A stretch of DNA of 64,000 nt from Polaribacter sp. L3A8 (GCF_009796785.1 NZ_CP047026.1:1944001-2008000); one strand, 5' to 3'; positions 33,611-43,495 are shown, numbered from the stretch's first letter. Program-made: numbers and translations. The notes: generated by a model from the letters alone, not told the origin.

Positions 33611-33931
33611 ATGATGTCTTTCAATAAATTCAAACAAAATAAAATAGTAAAAATTATGACAAATGCTTTTGTTATAATCTTAATCCCTTTTTTAATATGG
33701 ATGTTTTTTATTGACGAAAACTCTTACTTAGTTCATAAAAAATTCGACAATGAAATAGAAAGTCTAGAGAGCACAATATCTTTCTACGAAAAGAAAATAG
33801 CAGAAGACAAAGCAACAATAAAAAAGCTAGGAGATTCGCTTCAACTAGAACGTTTTGCTAGAGAAAAGTATTTAATGAAAAAAGAAAATGAAGATATCTA
33901 TTTAATAGAATTTGATACAATAAAAAAATAA
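33611..33931 (+). CDS. Septum formation initiator family protein (DivIC/FtsB-like)
   Basis: A 106-residue bitopic protein with a short cytoplasmic N-terminus, one transmembrane helix (NAFVIILIPFLIWMFFI) and a periplasmic coiled coil (IESLESTISFYEKKIAEDKA). It ends with RFAREKYLMKKENEDIYLIE, the pattern of FtsB/DivIC, which forms the FtsQLB division complex. It sits between udk and mutA and abuts the mutA start codon. Confidence 0.87.
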   Translation: MMSFNKFKQNKIVKIMTNAFVIILIPFLIWMFFIDENSYLVHKKFDNEIESLESTISFYEKKIAEDKATIKKLGDSLQLERFAREKYLMKKENEDIYLIEFDTIKK

Positions 33932-35287
33932 ATGAGTACTTCTCTTTTTGATGATTTTATAAAAACAACACCTGCTGCCTGGAAAAATAAAATTCAGGTA
34001 GATTTAAAAGGTGCAGATTATAATGAAACATTACTATGGAAAACTCAAGAAGGAATTGTTGTAAAGCCTTTTTACACAGCAGAAGACAGAACAAATATAA
34101 AGGTAGAAACACCAAAAAACGGATTTAATATCTGTCAAACAATATTTGTTGATGATGAAAAAATAGCAAATTCTTTAGCGATTGACGCCCTTAAAAGAGG
34201 CGCCAATTCTATTCAATTTACCGCAAACAAACCTTTCGATTACAAAAAATTACTACTTACAATAAATGTAAAAGAGATTTTCATTTATTTTCATTTCAAT
34301 TTTTTAAATGACTCCTTTCAACTTAAAATATCAGAATTTATAAATTCTGATAAAACCTATTTTCAAACAGATGTTATTGGAAACTTAGCAGAAACAGGCA
34401 ATTGGTTTTATAATTTAAAAGAAGATTTTATAAAGTTAGATAGAATTGTAAGTAAATCTAAAAATTGTATTTCGGTTTCGAGTGATTTATATCAAAATTG
34501 TGGCGCTAACATTACGCAGCAACTTGCCTACTCTTTAGCACATGCAAATGAGTATTTAAATAAATACGGAAGTACGGTTGCAGAAAAAATAAGTTTTTCT
34601 TTCTCTGTAGGAAGTAATTATTTTTTCGAAATTGCAAAATTAAGAGCATTTAGAATTTTATGGACAGCCCTTTTAGAAGAATATAATATAGCAGATTTAG
34701 AAGCTCACATTTTTGTACAACCAAGCTTAAGAAATAAAACCATCTATGATTATAATGTAAATTTATTAAGAACAACATCAGAATGTATGAGTGCAATTTT
34801 AGGTGGTTCAAACACTATCTCTAATATTTCTTATGATGCTGTTTATCATAAATCAAATGAATTTGGCGAACGTATTTCTAGAAATCAATTACTAATACTA
34901 CAACAAGAAAGTTACCTACAAGAAGCGCAAGATTTTGCAGAAGGCTCTTATTATATAGAATCTATAACACAACAATTAGCTAACAACGCATTAGTTCTTT
35001 TTAAGCAAATTGAAAAAAGTGGTGGCTTTTTAAAATTATTAAAAGCAGGTACCATTCAGAAAAAAATTAAAGAAAATGCAAAAAAAGAAGAAATAGATTT
35101 CTTAAAAAAAGAAATCATACTTTTAGGAACAAATTTGCAACAAAACAAAGAAGATAAAATGCTGCAAGAATTAGTATTGTATCCTTTTGTTAAACAAAGA
35201 AATATAAAAACATTACTCCCTCCTTTAACTAGAAACCGACTTTCTGAATCGTTAGAAAAAGAAAGATTAGATTCTGAAAAATCATAA
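33932..35287 (+). CDS. mutA: Methylmalonyl-CoA mutase, small subunit
   Basis: A 451-residue small (beta) subunit of B12-dependent methylmalonyl-CoA mutase, which interconverts methylmalonyl-CoA and succinyl-CoA. The N-terminal part (IQVDLKGADYNETLLWKTQE) and AILGGSNTISNISYDAV mirror the TIM barrel of the large subunit, but the C-terminal cobalamin DxHxxG motif is absent, as expected for the non-catalytic subunit. It is cotranscribed with mutB through a small membrane-protein gene. In flavobacteria it may serve propionate or branched-chain amino acid breakdown. Confidence 0.9.
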   Translation: MSTSLFDDFIKTTPAAWKNKIQVDLKGADYNETLLWKTQEGIVVKPFYTAEDRTNIKVETPKNGFNICQTIFVDDEKIANSLAIDALKRGANSIQFTANKPFDYKKLLLTINVKEIFIYFHFNFLNDSFQLKISEFINSDKTYFQTDVIGNLAETGNWFYNLKEDFIKLDRIVSKSKNCISVSSDLYQNCGANITQQLAYSLAHANEYLNKYGSTVAEKISFSFSVGSNYFFEIAKLRAFRILWTALLEEYNIADLEAHIFVQPSLRNKTIYDYNVNLLRTTSECMSAILGGSNTISNISYDAVYHKSNEFGERISRNQLLILQQESYLQEAQDFAEGSYYIESITQQLANNALVLFKQIEKSGGFLKLLKAGTIQKKIKENAKKEEIDFLKKEIILLGTNLQQNKEDKMLQELVLYPFVKQRNIKTLLPPLTRNRLSESLEKERLDSEKS

Positions 35288-35298
35288 AAAAATAAAGT

Positions 35299-35631
35299 AT
35301 GGATAAAAACAAAGAAATTCTTTTTAAACAAAAAAAACAGAATGAATTAAAATTAGAGGTGCAACAAATGAAAAATAAACTTCCAAAATATATCGTTGGT
35401 TTTATTTTTTTCGTAGCAGTTAGCCTTTATTTTTTAGAAGATAATTTTTTTCATTTCTTTGGTAACGGCGTTAACTTTGTAATGAGTGCTGTTGTGCTTT
35501 TGTGTTCATTTTTATTTTTATTCTTATTAAAAAGCTACATTACAATTAATAAAAAACAAAAAGAATCCAAAGACCTTGGTATTCAATTATACAACCTCAT
35601 GAAACTAGAGGAAAATACCGTAGATGAGTAG
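35299..35631 (+). CDS. Small membrane protein between mutA and mutB, unknown function
   Basis: A 110-residue protein with a charged, coiled-coil-like N-terminus ([16 protein letters not shown]), two predicted transmembrane helices ([16 protein letters not shown] and [18 protein letters not shown]) and a charged tail. No family is recognised. It lies 11 bp after mutA and overlaps mutB by 8 bp, so it is translated within the mutase operon. Whether it is functionally tied to the mutase or only carried along is open. Confidence 0.72.
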   Translation: MDKNKEILFKQKKQNELKLEVQQMKNKLPKYIVGFIFFVAVSLYFLEDNFFHFFGNGVNFVMSAVVLLCSFLFLFLLKSYITINKKQKESKDLGIQLYNLMKLEENTVDE

Positions 35632-37687
35632 AAAAGAACTACAACATATAACACTAAAAAACGCTAAAAAAACAACAAATCCTTCTTTTATACAAGAAGG
35701 ATTTGTTGCTGGTATTGCTCCAAATTTAAGAGGTCCTTATGCAACAATGTATGTAAGAAAACCTTGGACTATTAGACAATATGCAGGTTTTTCTACTGCA
35801 GAAGAAAGCAATGCTTTTTATAGAAGAAATTTAGAAGCAGGTCAAAAAGGCTTATCTGTTGCTTTCGATTTAGCAACCCACAGAGGTTATGATTCTGATC
35901 ATGAGCGCGTACAAGGAGATGTTGGTAAAGCAGGTGTAGCCATAGATTCTGTAGAAGATATGAAAATTTTATTTAACAAAATTCCGTTAGATAAAATGTC
36001 TGTTTCTATGACTATGAATGGTGCAGTTTTACCCATTTTAGCATTTTATATTGTGGCAGCAGAAGAACAAGGTGTTTCTTTAGATCTATTATCTGGTACG
36101 ATTCAGAATGATATTCTAAAGGAATTTATGGTTAGAAACACCTATATTTATCCACCTACTCCATCAATGAAAATTATTGCTGATATTTTTAAATATACCA
36201 GTAAAAAAATGCCAAAATTTAATTCCATTTCTATTTCTGGTTATCACATGCAAGAAGCTGGTGCTACGGCAGAAATTGAATTGGCATATACATTGGCAGA
36301 TGGGTTAGAATATCTAAAAAAAGGAATTGAAGCAGGAATGGAAATAGATTCTTTTGCACCAAGATTATCTTTCTTTTGGGCAATTGGCATGGATCATTTT
36401 ACGGAGATTGCAAAACTACGAGCTGCAAGAATGTTGTGGGCAAAAATAGTAAAACAATTTAACCCTAAAAACCAAAAATCTTTAACACTAAGAACACACT
36501 GCCAAACAAGTGGTTGGTCTTTAACAGCACAAGATCCTTTTAATAATATTGCCAGAACAACTATTGAAGCAATGGCTGCTGCTTTTGGCGGCACGCAAAG
36601 TTTACACACCAATGCTTTAGATGAAGCAATTGCTTTACCTACAGATTTTTCTGCAAGAATTGCAAGAAATACACAAATATACTTACAACAAGAAACACAT
36701 ATTACAAAAACGGTAGATCCTTGGGCAGGAAGTTATCACCTAGAAAAACTAACAGAAGATATTGCCAACAAGGCTTGGGAGTTAATTACTGAAATTTCTG
36801 AATTAGGTGGCATGACAAAAGCCATTGAAAAAGGAATTCCTAAAATGCGAATTGAGGAAGCTGCAGCTATAAAACAAGCAAAAATAGATAACGAAAAAGA
36901 CATTATTGTTGGGGTTAATAAATATCAATTAAAAAAAGAAGATCCATTACATCTTTTAGAAGTTGATAATGAAGCTGTCCGTAATTCTCAAATTGAAAGA
37001 TTAAATCTATTAAAAGCAACTAGAAACAATACAGAGGTTAATAAATCTTTAATAGCTTTAACGAATGCTGCTACATCTGGTGAAGAAAACTTGTTAAAAC
37101 TAGCTGTAATAGCTGCTAAAAACAGAGCTACTTTAGGTGAAATTTCTGATGCGCTAGAAGTAGTTTTCGGAAGACATAAAGCGGTTAATAAAACAATTTC
37201 TGGTGTGTATAGCAAAGAAATAAAAGACAATAAACTTTTTAAGCAAGCAGCAGAATTAACAGACAAATTTGCAGAATTAGAAGGAAGGCGTCCAAGAATT
37301 ATGATTTCTAAACTAGGGCAAGATGGTCATGACAGAGGCGCAAAAGTAGTAGCAACAGGTTATGCCGATTTAGGTTTTGATGTAGATATTGGCCCGTTAT
37401 TTCAAACACCAAAAGAAGCAACAAAGCAAGCAATAGAAAATGATGTTCATATTTTAGGCATCTCTTCTTTAGCTGCTGGTCATAAAACATTAGTTCCGCA
37501 GGTTATAGCAGAACTAAAAAAATATGGACGAGAAGATATAATGGTTATTGTTGGTGGTGTAATACCGCCTAATGATTATCAATTTTTACTAGATGCTGGT
37601 GCTGCTGGTATTTTTGGCACTGGAACTAAAATAGCTCAAGCTGCCATTGACTTATTAACCCTTTTAATTGATGGTGTTACTGAATAA
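35624..37687 (+). CDS. mutB: Methylmalonyl-CoA mutase, large subunit
   Basis: A 687-residue catalytic subunit. The N-terminal TIM barrel has [20 protein letters not shown] and [13 protein letters not shown], the substrate-binding region. The C-terminal B12 domain has [20 protein letters not shown] near residue 567, with the DxHxxG histidine that ligates cobalt. It starts 8 bp inside the preceding membrane-protein gene. No MeaB/ArgK chaperone gene is in the window. Confidence 0.96.
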   Translation: MSRKELQHITLKNAKKTTNPSFIQEGFVAGIAPNLRGPYATMYVRKPWTIRQYAGFSTAEESNAFYRRNLEAGQKGLSVAFDLATHRGYDSDHERVQGDVGKAGVAIDSVEDMKILFNKIPLDKMSVSMTMNGAVLPILAFYIVAAEEQGVSLDLLSGTIQNDILKEFMVRNTYIYPPTPSMKIIADIFKYTSKKMPKFNSISISGYHMQEAGATAEIELAYTLADGLEYLKKGIEAGMEIDSFAPRLSFFWAIGMDHFTEIAKLRAARMLWAKIVKQFNPKNQKSLTLRTHCQTSGWSLTAQDPFNNIARTTIEAMAAAFGGTQSLHTNALDEAIALPTDFSARIARNTQIYLQQETHITKTVDPWAGSYHLEKLTEDIANKAWELITEISELGGMTKAIEKGIPKMRIEEAAAIKQAKIDNEKDIIVGVNKYQLKKEDPLHLLEVDNEAVRNSQIERLNLLKATRNNTEVNKSLIALTNAATSGEENLLKLAVIAAKNRATLGEISDALEVVFGRHKAVNKTISGVYSKEIKDNKLFKQAAELTDKFAELEGRRPRIMISKLGQDGHDRGAKVVATGYADLGFDVDIGPLFQTPKEATKQAIENDVHILGISSLAAGHKTLVPQVIAELKKYGREDIMVIVGGVIPPNDYQFLLDAGAAGIFGTGTKIAQAAIDLLTLLIDGVTE

Positions 37688-37697
37688 AAAACACCTT

Positions 37698-38027
37698 TTA
37701 CATAAATACATTTTCTTTATTTGAAACATTTTCTTTTGGAATTTTATTAAAGAATTCTGCTGCTTCGGTGCTCGATGCTCCTCCATAAGAAGCTAAAAAA
37801 GTACCTTTAGCATCATCTTTTGTTACAACGACATATAATATAGACATATCTGCTGGATTACTCATTCCTTCAAAACGATGTTCTGCTACAATAAAAATTC
37901 CAGTAGGCTTGTACTTACTTTTTGTATTGTTATCAATTAGCGCTCCATCTACCACTCTATAATTATTGGTATACCCTTTTTCTTGGTATTTTTTTATTAT
38001 TTCTAATTCATTTTTATCGTTATTCAT
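37698..38027 (-). CDS. Conserved hypothetical protein
   Basis: A 109-residue soluble protein (YRVVDGALIDNNTKSKYKPT, then HRFEGMSNPADMSILYVVV). Similar short flavobacterial proteins are sometimes labelled phosphoribosylpyrophosphate synthetase, but I see no PRPP-binding motif and the length is far too short. The body looks like a small alpha/beta fold. It converges with mutB, 10 bp apart, and is monocistronic. Confidence 0.6.
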   Translation of the reverse strand: MNNDKNELEIIKKYQEKGYTNNYRVVDGALIDNNTKSKYKPTGIFIVAEHRFEGMSNPADMSILYVVVTKDDAKGTFLASYGGASSTEAAEFFNKIPKENVSNKENVFM

Positions 38028-38195
38028 TTTATATATAATTTAGGTTCATCACAAAATAAAAGAAATTACATAGAAAAAAGTACTGCAAATCATTTAGATT
38101 TTAACTCAAATCAAAAACTCTAATGGACTCTTTTTTCCACGATACGAGTTAATCTAATAGCAATACAATCTTGATCTTTGTAAAAAACATAAACT

Positions 38196-39719
38196 ATGGC
38201 AATCTTAGGAAATATTATAAAAGGAATTATCAATTTAACTGATACACTTTCATCAGAAACAAACCACGTAGAAGCTCAAAAAGAAGTTTTACAAAACCTA
38301 CTTGAAACAGCCAAAGAAACTCAATTTGGTGAAGCTTATAATTTTGAATCCATTCTTTTAAGCGATGATATACAAACCTCTTTTGCAGATGAAGTTCCTT
38401 ATTTCGATTATAACTCAATCAACAAAAAATGGTGGTATAAAATTCATAATGGTGAAGAAAATGTAACTTGGGTCGGAAGTCCATCTTATTTTGCTTTAAG
38501 CTCTGGTACCACAGGTAAAAAGAGTAAAAGAATTCCAGTTACGGATGAAATGATTGCTGCCATAAAAAGTTCTGGAATAAAACAAGTTACTTCTTTAAAT
38601 AACTTTGATTTACCTGTAGATTTCTTCGAGAAAGATATTATGATGTTAGGAAGCTCTACAGATTTAGATGAAAAAGACGATCACTTTGAGGGAGAGATAA
38701 GTGGAATTAGCGCTAGTAATATTCCTTTTTGGTTTAAAGGTTATTACAAACCCGGAGAAGAAATTGCCAAGATTGAAAATTGGGACGAGCGAGTGCAACA
38801 CATTGCAGAAAATGCTAAATCATGGGATATTGGTGCTTTAAGCGGAATACCTTCGTGGATAGAGTTAATGATGCAGAGAGTTATTGAGTTTCATCAATTA
38901 GAAAACATTCATGAAATCTGGCCAAATCTTCAAGTGTACACTTCCGGTGGTGTTGCTTTTGGTCCTTATGAAAAAAGTTTTAAAGCATTATTAGGAAAAC
39001 CCGTTACGGTTATAGACACTTATTTGGCTTCCGAAGGATATATTGCTACACAAGTAAGACCAGAAACCGATGCAATGCAGTTAAACACCGAGAATGGTAT
39101 TTATTTTGAATTTGTTCCTATGAATCCAGATTACATAAATGAGGATGGATCTATCAAACAAAATGCACCTTCTTTAACTTTAGAACAGGTTGAAACAGAC
39201 ACCGATTACATTTTAATTATAAGTACCGTGAGTGGAGCTTGGCGTTATTTAATAGGTGATACCATTAAATTTACAGATGTAGAAAAGGCTGAAATTAAGA
39301 TTACAGGACGTACTAAATTCTTCTTAAATACTGTTGGATCTCAATTATCAGTTAATAAAATGGATGATGCTATTAAGCATTTAGAAGAAAAATTATCCAC
39401 AAAAATTACAGAATATACTATTTGTGCAAAACGATTTGAAGATGGTGAGTTTTATCATTCTTGGTATTTAGGTTCTGAAATGATGGATGATAATAACAAA
39501 ATTGCAACTACTTTAGATGACTTTCTAAAAGAAGCAAATAATAATTACAAAGTTGCTAGAAGTAAAGCATTAAAAGGTGTCAAGGTTACCGTAATTCCTG
39601 TTGAAACATTTCATGACTGGAATGACAATAACAAGAAAAAAGGTGGACAAGTAAAAATGGAACGTGTAATGAAAGAAGAAAAGTTTTCCGAATGGGAAAA
39701 GTTTGTTCACAAAGCATAA
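38196..39719 (+). CDS. GH3-family acyl-acid adenylating enzyme
   Basis: A 507-residue homologue of plant GH3 auxin-amido synthetases, members of the ANL adenylating superfamily. FALSSGTTGKKSKRIPVT near residue 100 is the ATP/AMP phosphate loop and YTSGGVAFGPYEKSF near residue 250 a further nucleotide-binding motif, with a later YLIGD segment near residue 352. The family activates carboxylic acids and conjugates them to amino acids in plants; the bacterial substrate is unknown. The next gene starts 38 bp after its stop, so it probably heads an operon with a ThDP enzyme and an aldehyde dehydrogenase. Confidence 0.85.
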   Translation: MAILGNIIKGIINLTDTLSSETNHVEAQKEVLQNLLETAKETQFGEAYNFESILLSDDIQTSFADEVPYFDYNSINKKWWYKIHNGEENVTWVGSPSYFALSSGTTGKKSKRIPVTDEMIAAIKSSGIKQVTSLNNFDLPVDFFEKDIMMLGSSTDLDEKDDHFEGEISGISASNIPFWFKGYYKPGEEIAKIENWDERVQHIAENAKSWDIGALSGIPSWIELMMQRVIEFHQLENIHEIWPNLQVYTSGGVAFGPYEKSFKALLGKPVTVIDTYLASEGYIATQVRPETDAMQLNTENGIYFEFVPMNPDYINEDGSIKQNAPSLTLEQVETDTDYILIISTVSGAWRYLIGDTIKFTDVEKAEIKITGRTKFFLNTVGSQLSVNKMDDAIKHLEEKLSTKITEYTICAKRFEDGEFYHSWYLGSEMMDDNNKIATTLDDFLKEANNNYKVARSKALKGVKVTVIPVETFHDWNDNNKKKGGQVKMERVMKEEKFSEWEKFVHKA

Positions 39720-39757
39720 TTCATAAAAAACTAAAATTAACTTTTAAACTTACTAAA

Positions 39758-41407
39758 ATGAAAACTTCAGATATTATTATAAAATCTTTAGAGAATGAAG
39801 GCGTAGAATATATTTTTGGCTTACCTGGCGAAGAAAATTTAGACCTTTTAGAATCCATCAGGAAATCTGATAAAATAAAATTAATACTTACCAGACACGA
39901 ACAAGGAGCGGGCTTTATGGCAGCAACTTATGGCAGACTTACAGGAAAACCTGGAGTTTGCATGTCTACATTAGGCCCTGGTGCAACCAATTTAATGACG
40001 CCTACAGCTTATGCACAATTGGGCGCAATGCCAATGGTAGTGCTTACAGGACAAAAACCAATAAAAGAAAGCAAACAAGGTAAATTTCAAATTGTAGACA
40101 TTTTAGAGATGATGCAACCACTTACAAAGTTTTCTAAACAAATAACCTATGGTAAAAATGCAAGTGCAATCATTAGAGAAGCCTTTAGAGTTTCTCAAGA
40201 AGAAAGACCAGGTGCTGTGCATATAGAAATTCCGGAAGACGTATGTAAAGAAATCGTTGAGAATCCGCAATATTTTAATGTAAATAGCGCTAAAATCCCA
40301 TCAGCAAATACAAGTTCCATCTTAGAAGCAAAAGAGATGATTCTTTCAGCCAAAAAACCTTTATTATTAATTGGCGCTGGAGCAAATAGAAAAAGAGCCA
40401 GTGAAGCTTTAACTAATTTCGTAGATCAATTAGGAATTCCTTTTTTTAACACACAAATGGGGAAAGGAATTATTGACGAAAGGAATCCGCTTTATTTAGG
40501 AACTGCTGCACTATCTTCAAACGATTTTTTACATGAAGCCATAGAAGCTGCAGATTTAATTATAAATGTTGGTCATGATACTATAGAAAAACCTCCATTT
40601 GTTATGAATCCTGATGACAAAAGAAAAGTGATTCATATTAACTTTTTTGCTGCAGAAGTTCATGAGGTTTATTTTCCACAGTTAAATGTAATTGGAGATA
40701 TTGCAACAAGTATTCATCAATTAACAAAAGAGTTAAAATCGAATGCGAAAAAATGGAATCTTGACTTTTTCTTAAAAGTGAAAGACAATGTATTATGTCA
40801 TCTCTCTAAATACAAAGATGACAATCGCTTTCCAATGCTACCACAACGTTTGGTAGAAATTACAAGAAACATTTTACCAAAAGATGGAATTGTAACGCTA
40901 GACAACGGAATTTATAAAATTTGGTTTGCTAGAAACTACCCTGCTTATGCTCAAAACACTTTACTACTAGACAACGCTTTGGCAACAATGGGCGCAGGTT
41001 TTCCTTCAGCAATGATGGCAAAAGAATTACACCCCCATAAAAAAGTTATTTCTATTAACGGTGATGGTGGTTTTATGATGAATTCTCAGGAATTAGAAAC
41101 TGCCGTTCGAATGGATTTAGATTTGGTTATTATTATTTTGAATGATAACGCTTACGGAATGATAGAATGGAAACAAGAAGGAGAAGGATTCCCTAAATTT
41201 GGACTAGAATATAAAAACCCAGATTTTGTAAAATATGCAGAAAGTTTTGGAGCTATTGGACACAGGCCTACATCCGGATCAGAGTTCGAAGAAACTTTAA
41301 CAAAAACATTAAATTTAAAAGGAGTACATGTAATTGATTTAGCTGTAGATTATTCATTAAATCATGAAATATTAAATGTATTACTAAGTGAAAATTCTAA
41401 AAAATAA
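39758..41407 (+). CDS. ThDP-dependent decarboxylase annotated as acetolactate synthase, probably 2-oxoglutarate decarboxylase
   Basis: A 549-residue thiamine-diphosphate enzyme of the acetolactate synthase fold. FGLPGEENLDLLES near the N-terminus, RHEQGAGFMAATYGRLTG (activating Glu) and GDGGFMMNSQELETAV near residue 434 (Mg/ThDP motif) are intact. No regulatory subunit gene (ilvN) is adjacent. The sequence type and the directly following succinate-semialdehyde dehydrogenase match the 2-oxoglutarate decarboxylase/SSADH pair described in Synechococcus PCC 7002. I chose ATG 39758 over an upstream start inside the GH3 gene. A catabolic acetolactate synthase remains the alternative. Confidence 0.8.
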   Translation: MKTSDIIIKSLENEGVEYIFGLPGEENLDLLESIRKSDKIKLILTRHEQGAGFMAATYGRLTGKPGVCMSTLGPGATNLMTPTAYAQLGAMPMVVLTGQKPIKESKQGKFQIVDILEMMQPLTKFSKQITYGKNASAIIREAFRVSQEERPGAVHIEIPEDVCKEIVENPQYFNVNSAKIPSANTSSILEAKEMILSAKKPLLLIGAGANRKRASEALTNFVDQLGIPFFNTQMGKGIIDERNPLYLGTAALSSNDFLHEAIEAADLIINVGHDTIEKPPFVMNPDDKRKVIHINFFAAEVHEVYFPQLNVIGDIATSIHQLTKELKSNAKKWNLDFFLKVKDNVLCHLSKYKDDNRFPMLPQRLVEITRNILPKDGIVTLDNGIYKIWFARNYPAYAQNTLLLDNALATMGAGFPSAMMAKELHPHKKVISINGDGGFMMNSQELETAVRMDLDLVIIILNDNAYGMIEWKQEGEGFPKFGLEYKNPDFVKYAESFGAIGHRPTSGSEFEETLTKTLNLKGVHVIDLAVDYSLNHEILNVLLSENSKK

Positions 41408-41411
41408 AATT

Positions 41412-42779
41412 ATGAAAACAATCACCACTATAAACCCTGCCACAGAGGAGGAAATTACAACTTATAACAGAATTTCAGAAAAAACAACAAAAGAAAAAGT
41501 TGCAAAAGCAAGCGATGCTTATAAATCTTGGAAAAAAACAAGTTTAGAAGAACGATCTAAGTTGATGCACAAACTGGCTGATATCTTTGATAATAACAAA
41601 GAGAAATACGCACAATTGGCTACCCAAGAAATGGGAAAAGTAATTGAACAATCTCGTAAAGAAATAGAAAAATGTGCTTTAATCTGTAGGTATTATGCAG
41701 ATAACATCACGGAATTATTAGCCGATAAAATAGTAGAAACAGAAGCAAGTAAAAGTTATGTAACGTTTCAGCCCTTAGGAGTTACTTTAGCTATAATGCC
41801 ATGGAATTTCCCTTTTTACCAAGTTATTCGTTTTGCCACACCAGCAGTAATGACAGGAAATACAGGTGTTTTAAAACACGCGTCTAACGTACAAGGTTGT
41901 GCCTTTGCTTTAGAAGAAGCCTTTGCAGAAGCTGGTTTTCCCGAAGGAGTTTTTACAAACTTAAATGTAGCGTCAGATGCTATAGAAGCAATTATAGAAG
42001 ATAATAATATTGTTGCTGTAACCTTAACAGGAAGTGAACCAGCAGGACGTTCTGTTGCTAAAACTGCAGGAGAAAACTTAAAAAAGACCGTTTTAGAATT
42101 AGGTGGAAGTGATGCCTACATCGTTCTGGAAGATGTAGATTTAGAAAAAGCTACAGATTTAGCTACTTTTGGTCGATTACAAAATAACGGACAAACGTGT
42201 ATTGCTGCTAAACGCTTTATTGTTTTAGAAGAAATTTATGATGATTTCTTAAAGCTATTCACAAAAAAAATGAAGGCTGCAAAAATGGGTGCTCCAACAG
42301 ACAAAGATGTTTATTACGGACCAATGGCACGTATAGATTTACGCAACGAAATTGATGAGCAAGTACAACAAACCATTAAGCAAGGTGGTAATTTAATTTT
42401 AGGAGGAAAAATTCCTGATAGAAAAGGAGCTTATTATCCTGCAACAATTTTAGCAGATCTAAAACCTGGTATGACGGCTTTTGATGAAGAACTTTTTGGA
42501 CCTGTAGCTTCTGTTATTAAAGCAAAAAATGAAGAGGAAGCTATTGAACTTGCAAATAATTCTACTTTTGGTTTGGGTTCTGGTGTACTTACGGCTAATT
42601 CTAAAAGAGGAGAAAAAATTGCTTTGCAATTAGAAGCAGGAAATAGCTTTGTAAATAAACTAGTTACTTCAGATCCAAGATTACCTTTTGGTGGTATTAA
42701 AAATAGTGGTTATGGTAGGGAGCTTTCTAGTTACGGAATTAGAGAATTTGTAAACACAAAGTCTATTTGGATAGATTAG
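41412..42779 (+). CDS. NAD(P)-dependent succinate-semialdehyde dehydrogenase
   Basis: A 455-residue aldehyde dehydrogenase. LELGGSDAYIVLEDVDLEKA near residue 229 contains the catalytic Glu and NNGQTCIAAKRF near 261 the catalytic Cys. The short length and TTINPATEEE start fit the SSADH group that is about 450 residues long. ATG 41412 lies 4 bp after the ThDP enzyme stop, so the two are one transcript. It would oxidise succinic semialdehyde to succinate. A different aldehyde substrate is possible. Confidence 0.88.
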   Translation: MKTITTINPATEEEITTYNRISEKTTKEKVAKASDAYKSWKKTSLEERSKLMHKLADIFDNNKEKYAQLATQEMGKVIEQSRKEIEKCALICRYYADNITELLADKIVETEASKSYVTFQPLGVTLAIMPWNFPFYQVIRFATPAVMTGNTGVLKHASNVQGCAFALEEAFAEAGFPEGVFTNLNVASDAIEAIIEDNNIVAVTLTGSEPAGRSVAKTAGENLKKTVLELGGSDAYIVLEDVDLEKATDLATFGRLQNNGQTCIAAKRFIVLEEIYDDFLKLFTKKMKAAKMGAPTDKDVYYGPMARIDLRNEIDEQVQQTIKQGGNLILGGKIPDRKGAYYPATILADLKPGMTAFDEELFGPVASVIKAKNEEEAIELANNSTFGLGSGVLTANSKRGEKIALQLEAGNSFVNKLVTSDPRLPFGGIKNSGYGRELSSYGIREFVNTKSIWID

Positions 42780-42794
42780 TTTTTTTAAAATTTA

Positions 42795-42828
42795 GTAAAA
42801 ACCATCACAAATTAGTGATGGTTTTTAC
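42795..42828. terminator. Bidirectional terminator
   Basis: GTAAAAACCATCAC and GTGATGGTTTTTAC form a perfect 14-bp stem around AAATTA. It lies between the convergent SSADH and metallopeptidase genes and has T-runs on both strands. Confidence 0.85.
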
Positions 42829-42845
42829 TTTTACCTTTAGAATAC

Positions 42846-43421
42846 TTATTTTATATTCTCTAAATTTTCTTCTAATTTATTTCGATCATCCACTAAAACC
42901 ATAATTTCTTCTGGAGACAAATAGTATCTTTTAATACGATTTTTATATGCTTCTGAAATATCAGCATGATTTAAAATAAAATTCTTTGTTTTTATAATAT
43001 ACGATTCCATTTTGTGTTTTATAGCAAAACCATCAGCAGCTCTTTCTGCTGAAATAATATGCTTTTCTGAAAATAAATACTTAAGTCCAAACCAAATTAA
43101 GTTTAACTTACTCCTATTTTGATAATCCATAATATGCCCTAATTCATGACCAATCCATCCTATAAAAACATCTCTAGGAATATCTCTTGTAGAAAATTCT
43201 TTATCAGAAATTTTAAATTTCTCGCTAATTAAAATTAAAAACTGTCTATTTTTTTTAGGCTTAAAAAAACTATTAAAAGTGGGTCTTGCTTGCATAGTAG
43301 ACTTTTTAATATTTTTTTTAAATTTAAACTGAATAGGTATCTTTTTTAACTGTGGATAATAATTTAATGCTGTTTCTACTTCATCTTTTATGATATTAGG
43401 AATTACATGATATTTAGACAT
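42846..43421 (-). CDS. Putative zinc metallopeptidase (HELGH)
   Basis: A 191-residue protein with WIGHELGHIMDY (HExxH, His92 and His96) and, 30 residues on, SAERAADGFA, which offers Glu126 or Asp130 as third zinc ligand. This is the gluzincin-like pattern of small M48-type or similar peptidases. There is no signal peptide or membrane segment, so it appears cytoplasmic. The C-terminus is helical and acidic. I do not recognise a named family, and its substrate is unknown. It is monocistronic and converges with the SSADH gene. Confidence 0.65.
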   Translation of the reverse strand: MSKYHVIPNIIKDEVETALNYYPQLKKIPIQFKFKKNIKKSTMQARPTFNSFFKPKKNRQFLILISEKFKISDKEFSTRDIPRDVFIGWIGHELGHIMDYQNRSKLNLIWFGLKYLFSEKHIISAERAADGFAIKHKMESYIIKTKNFILNHADISEAYKNRIKRYYLSPEEIMVLVDDRNKLEENLENIK

Positions 43422-43495
43422 AAATTTTATGATTTTTTTAAAACTTTAATATATAAATATACCTATATCTAGAAGTTCATTTGTGCTTTTATGCT

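Noticed and set aside
33170..33637. A 155-codon minus-strand frame opposite udk
   Set aside because: It lies wholly antisense to a clear uridine kinase with all motifs and has no domain signal of its own.
36988..37490. Minus-strand frames opposite mutB
   Set aside because: They are low-complexity antisense readings of a well-conserved enzyme gene.
39758..41407. Biosynthetic acetolactate synthase (ilvB) call
   Set aside because: There is no adjacent ilvN, ilvC or other branched-chain gene, and the SSADH partner points to 2-oxo acid decarboxylation instead.
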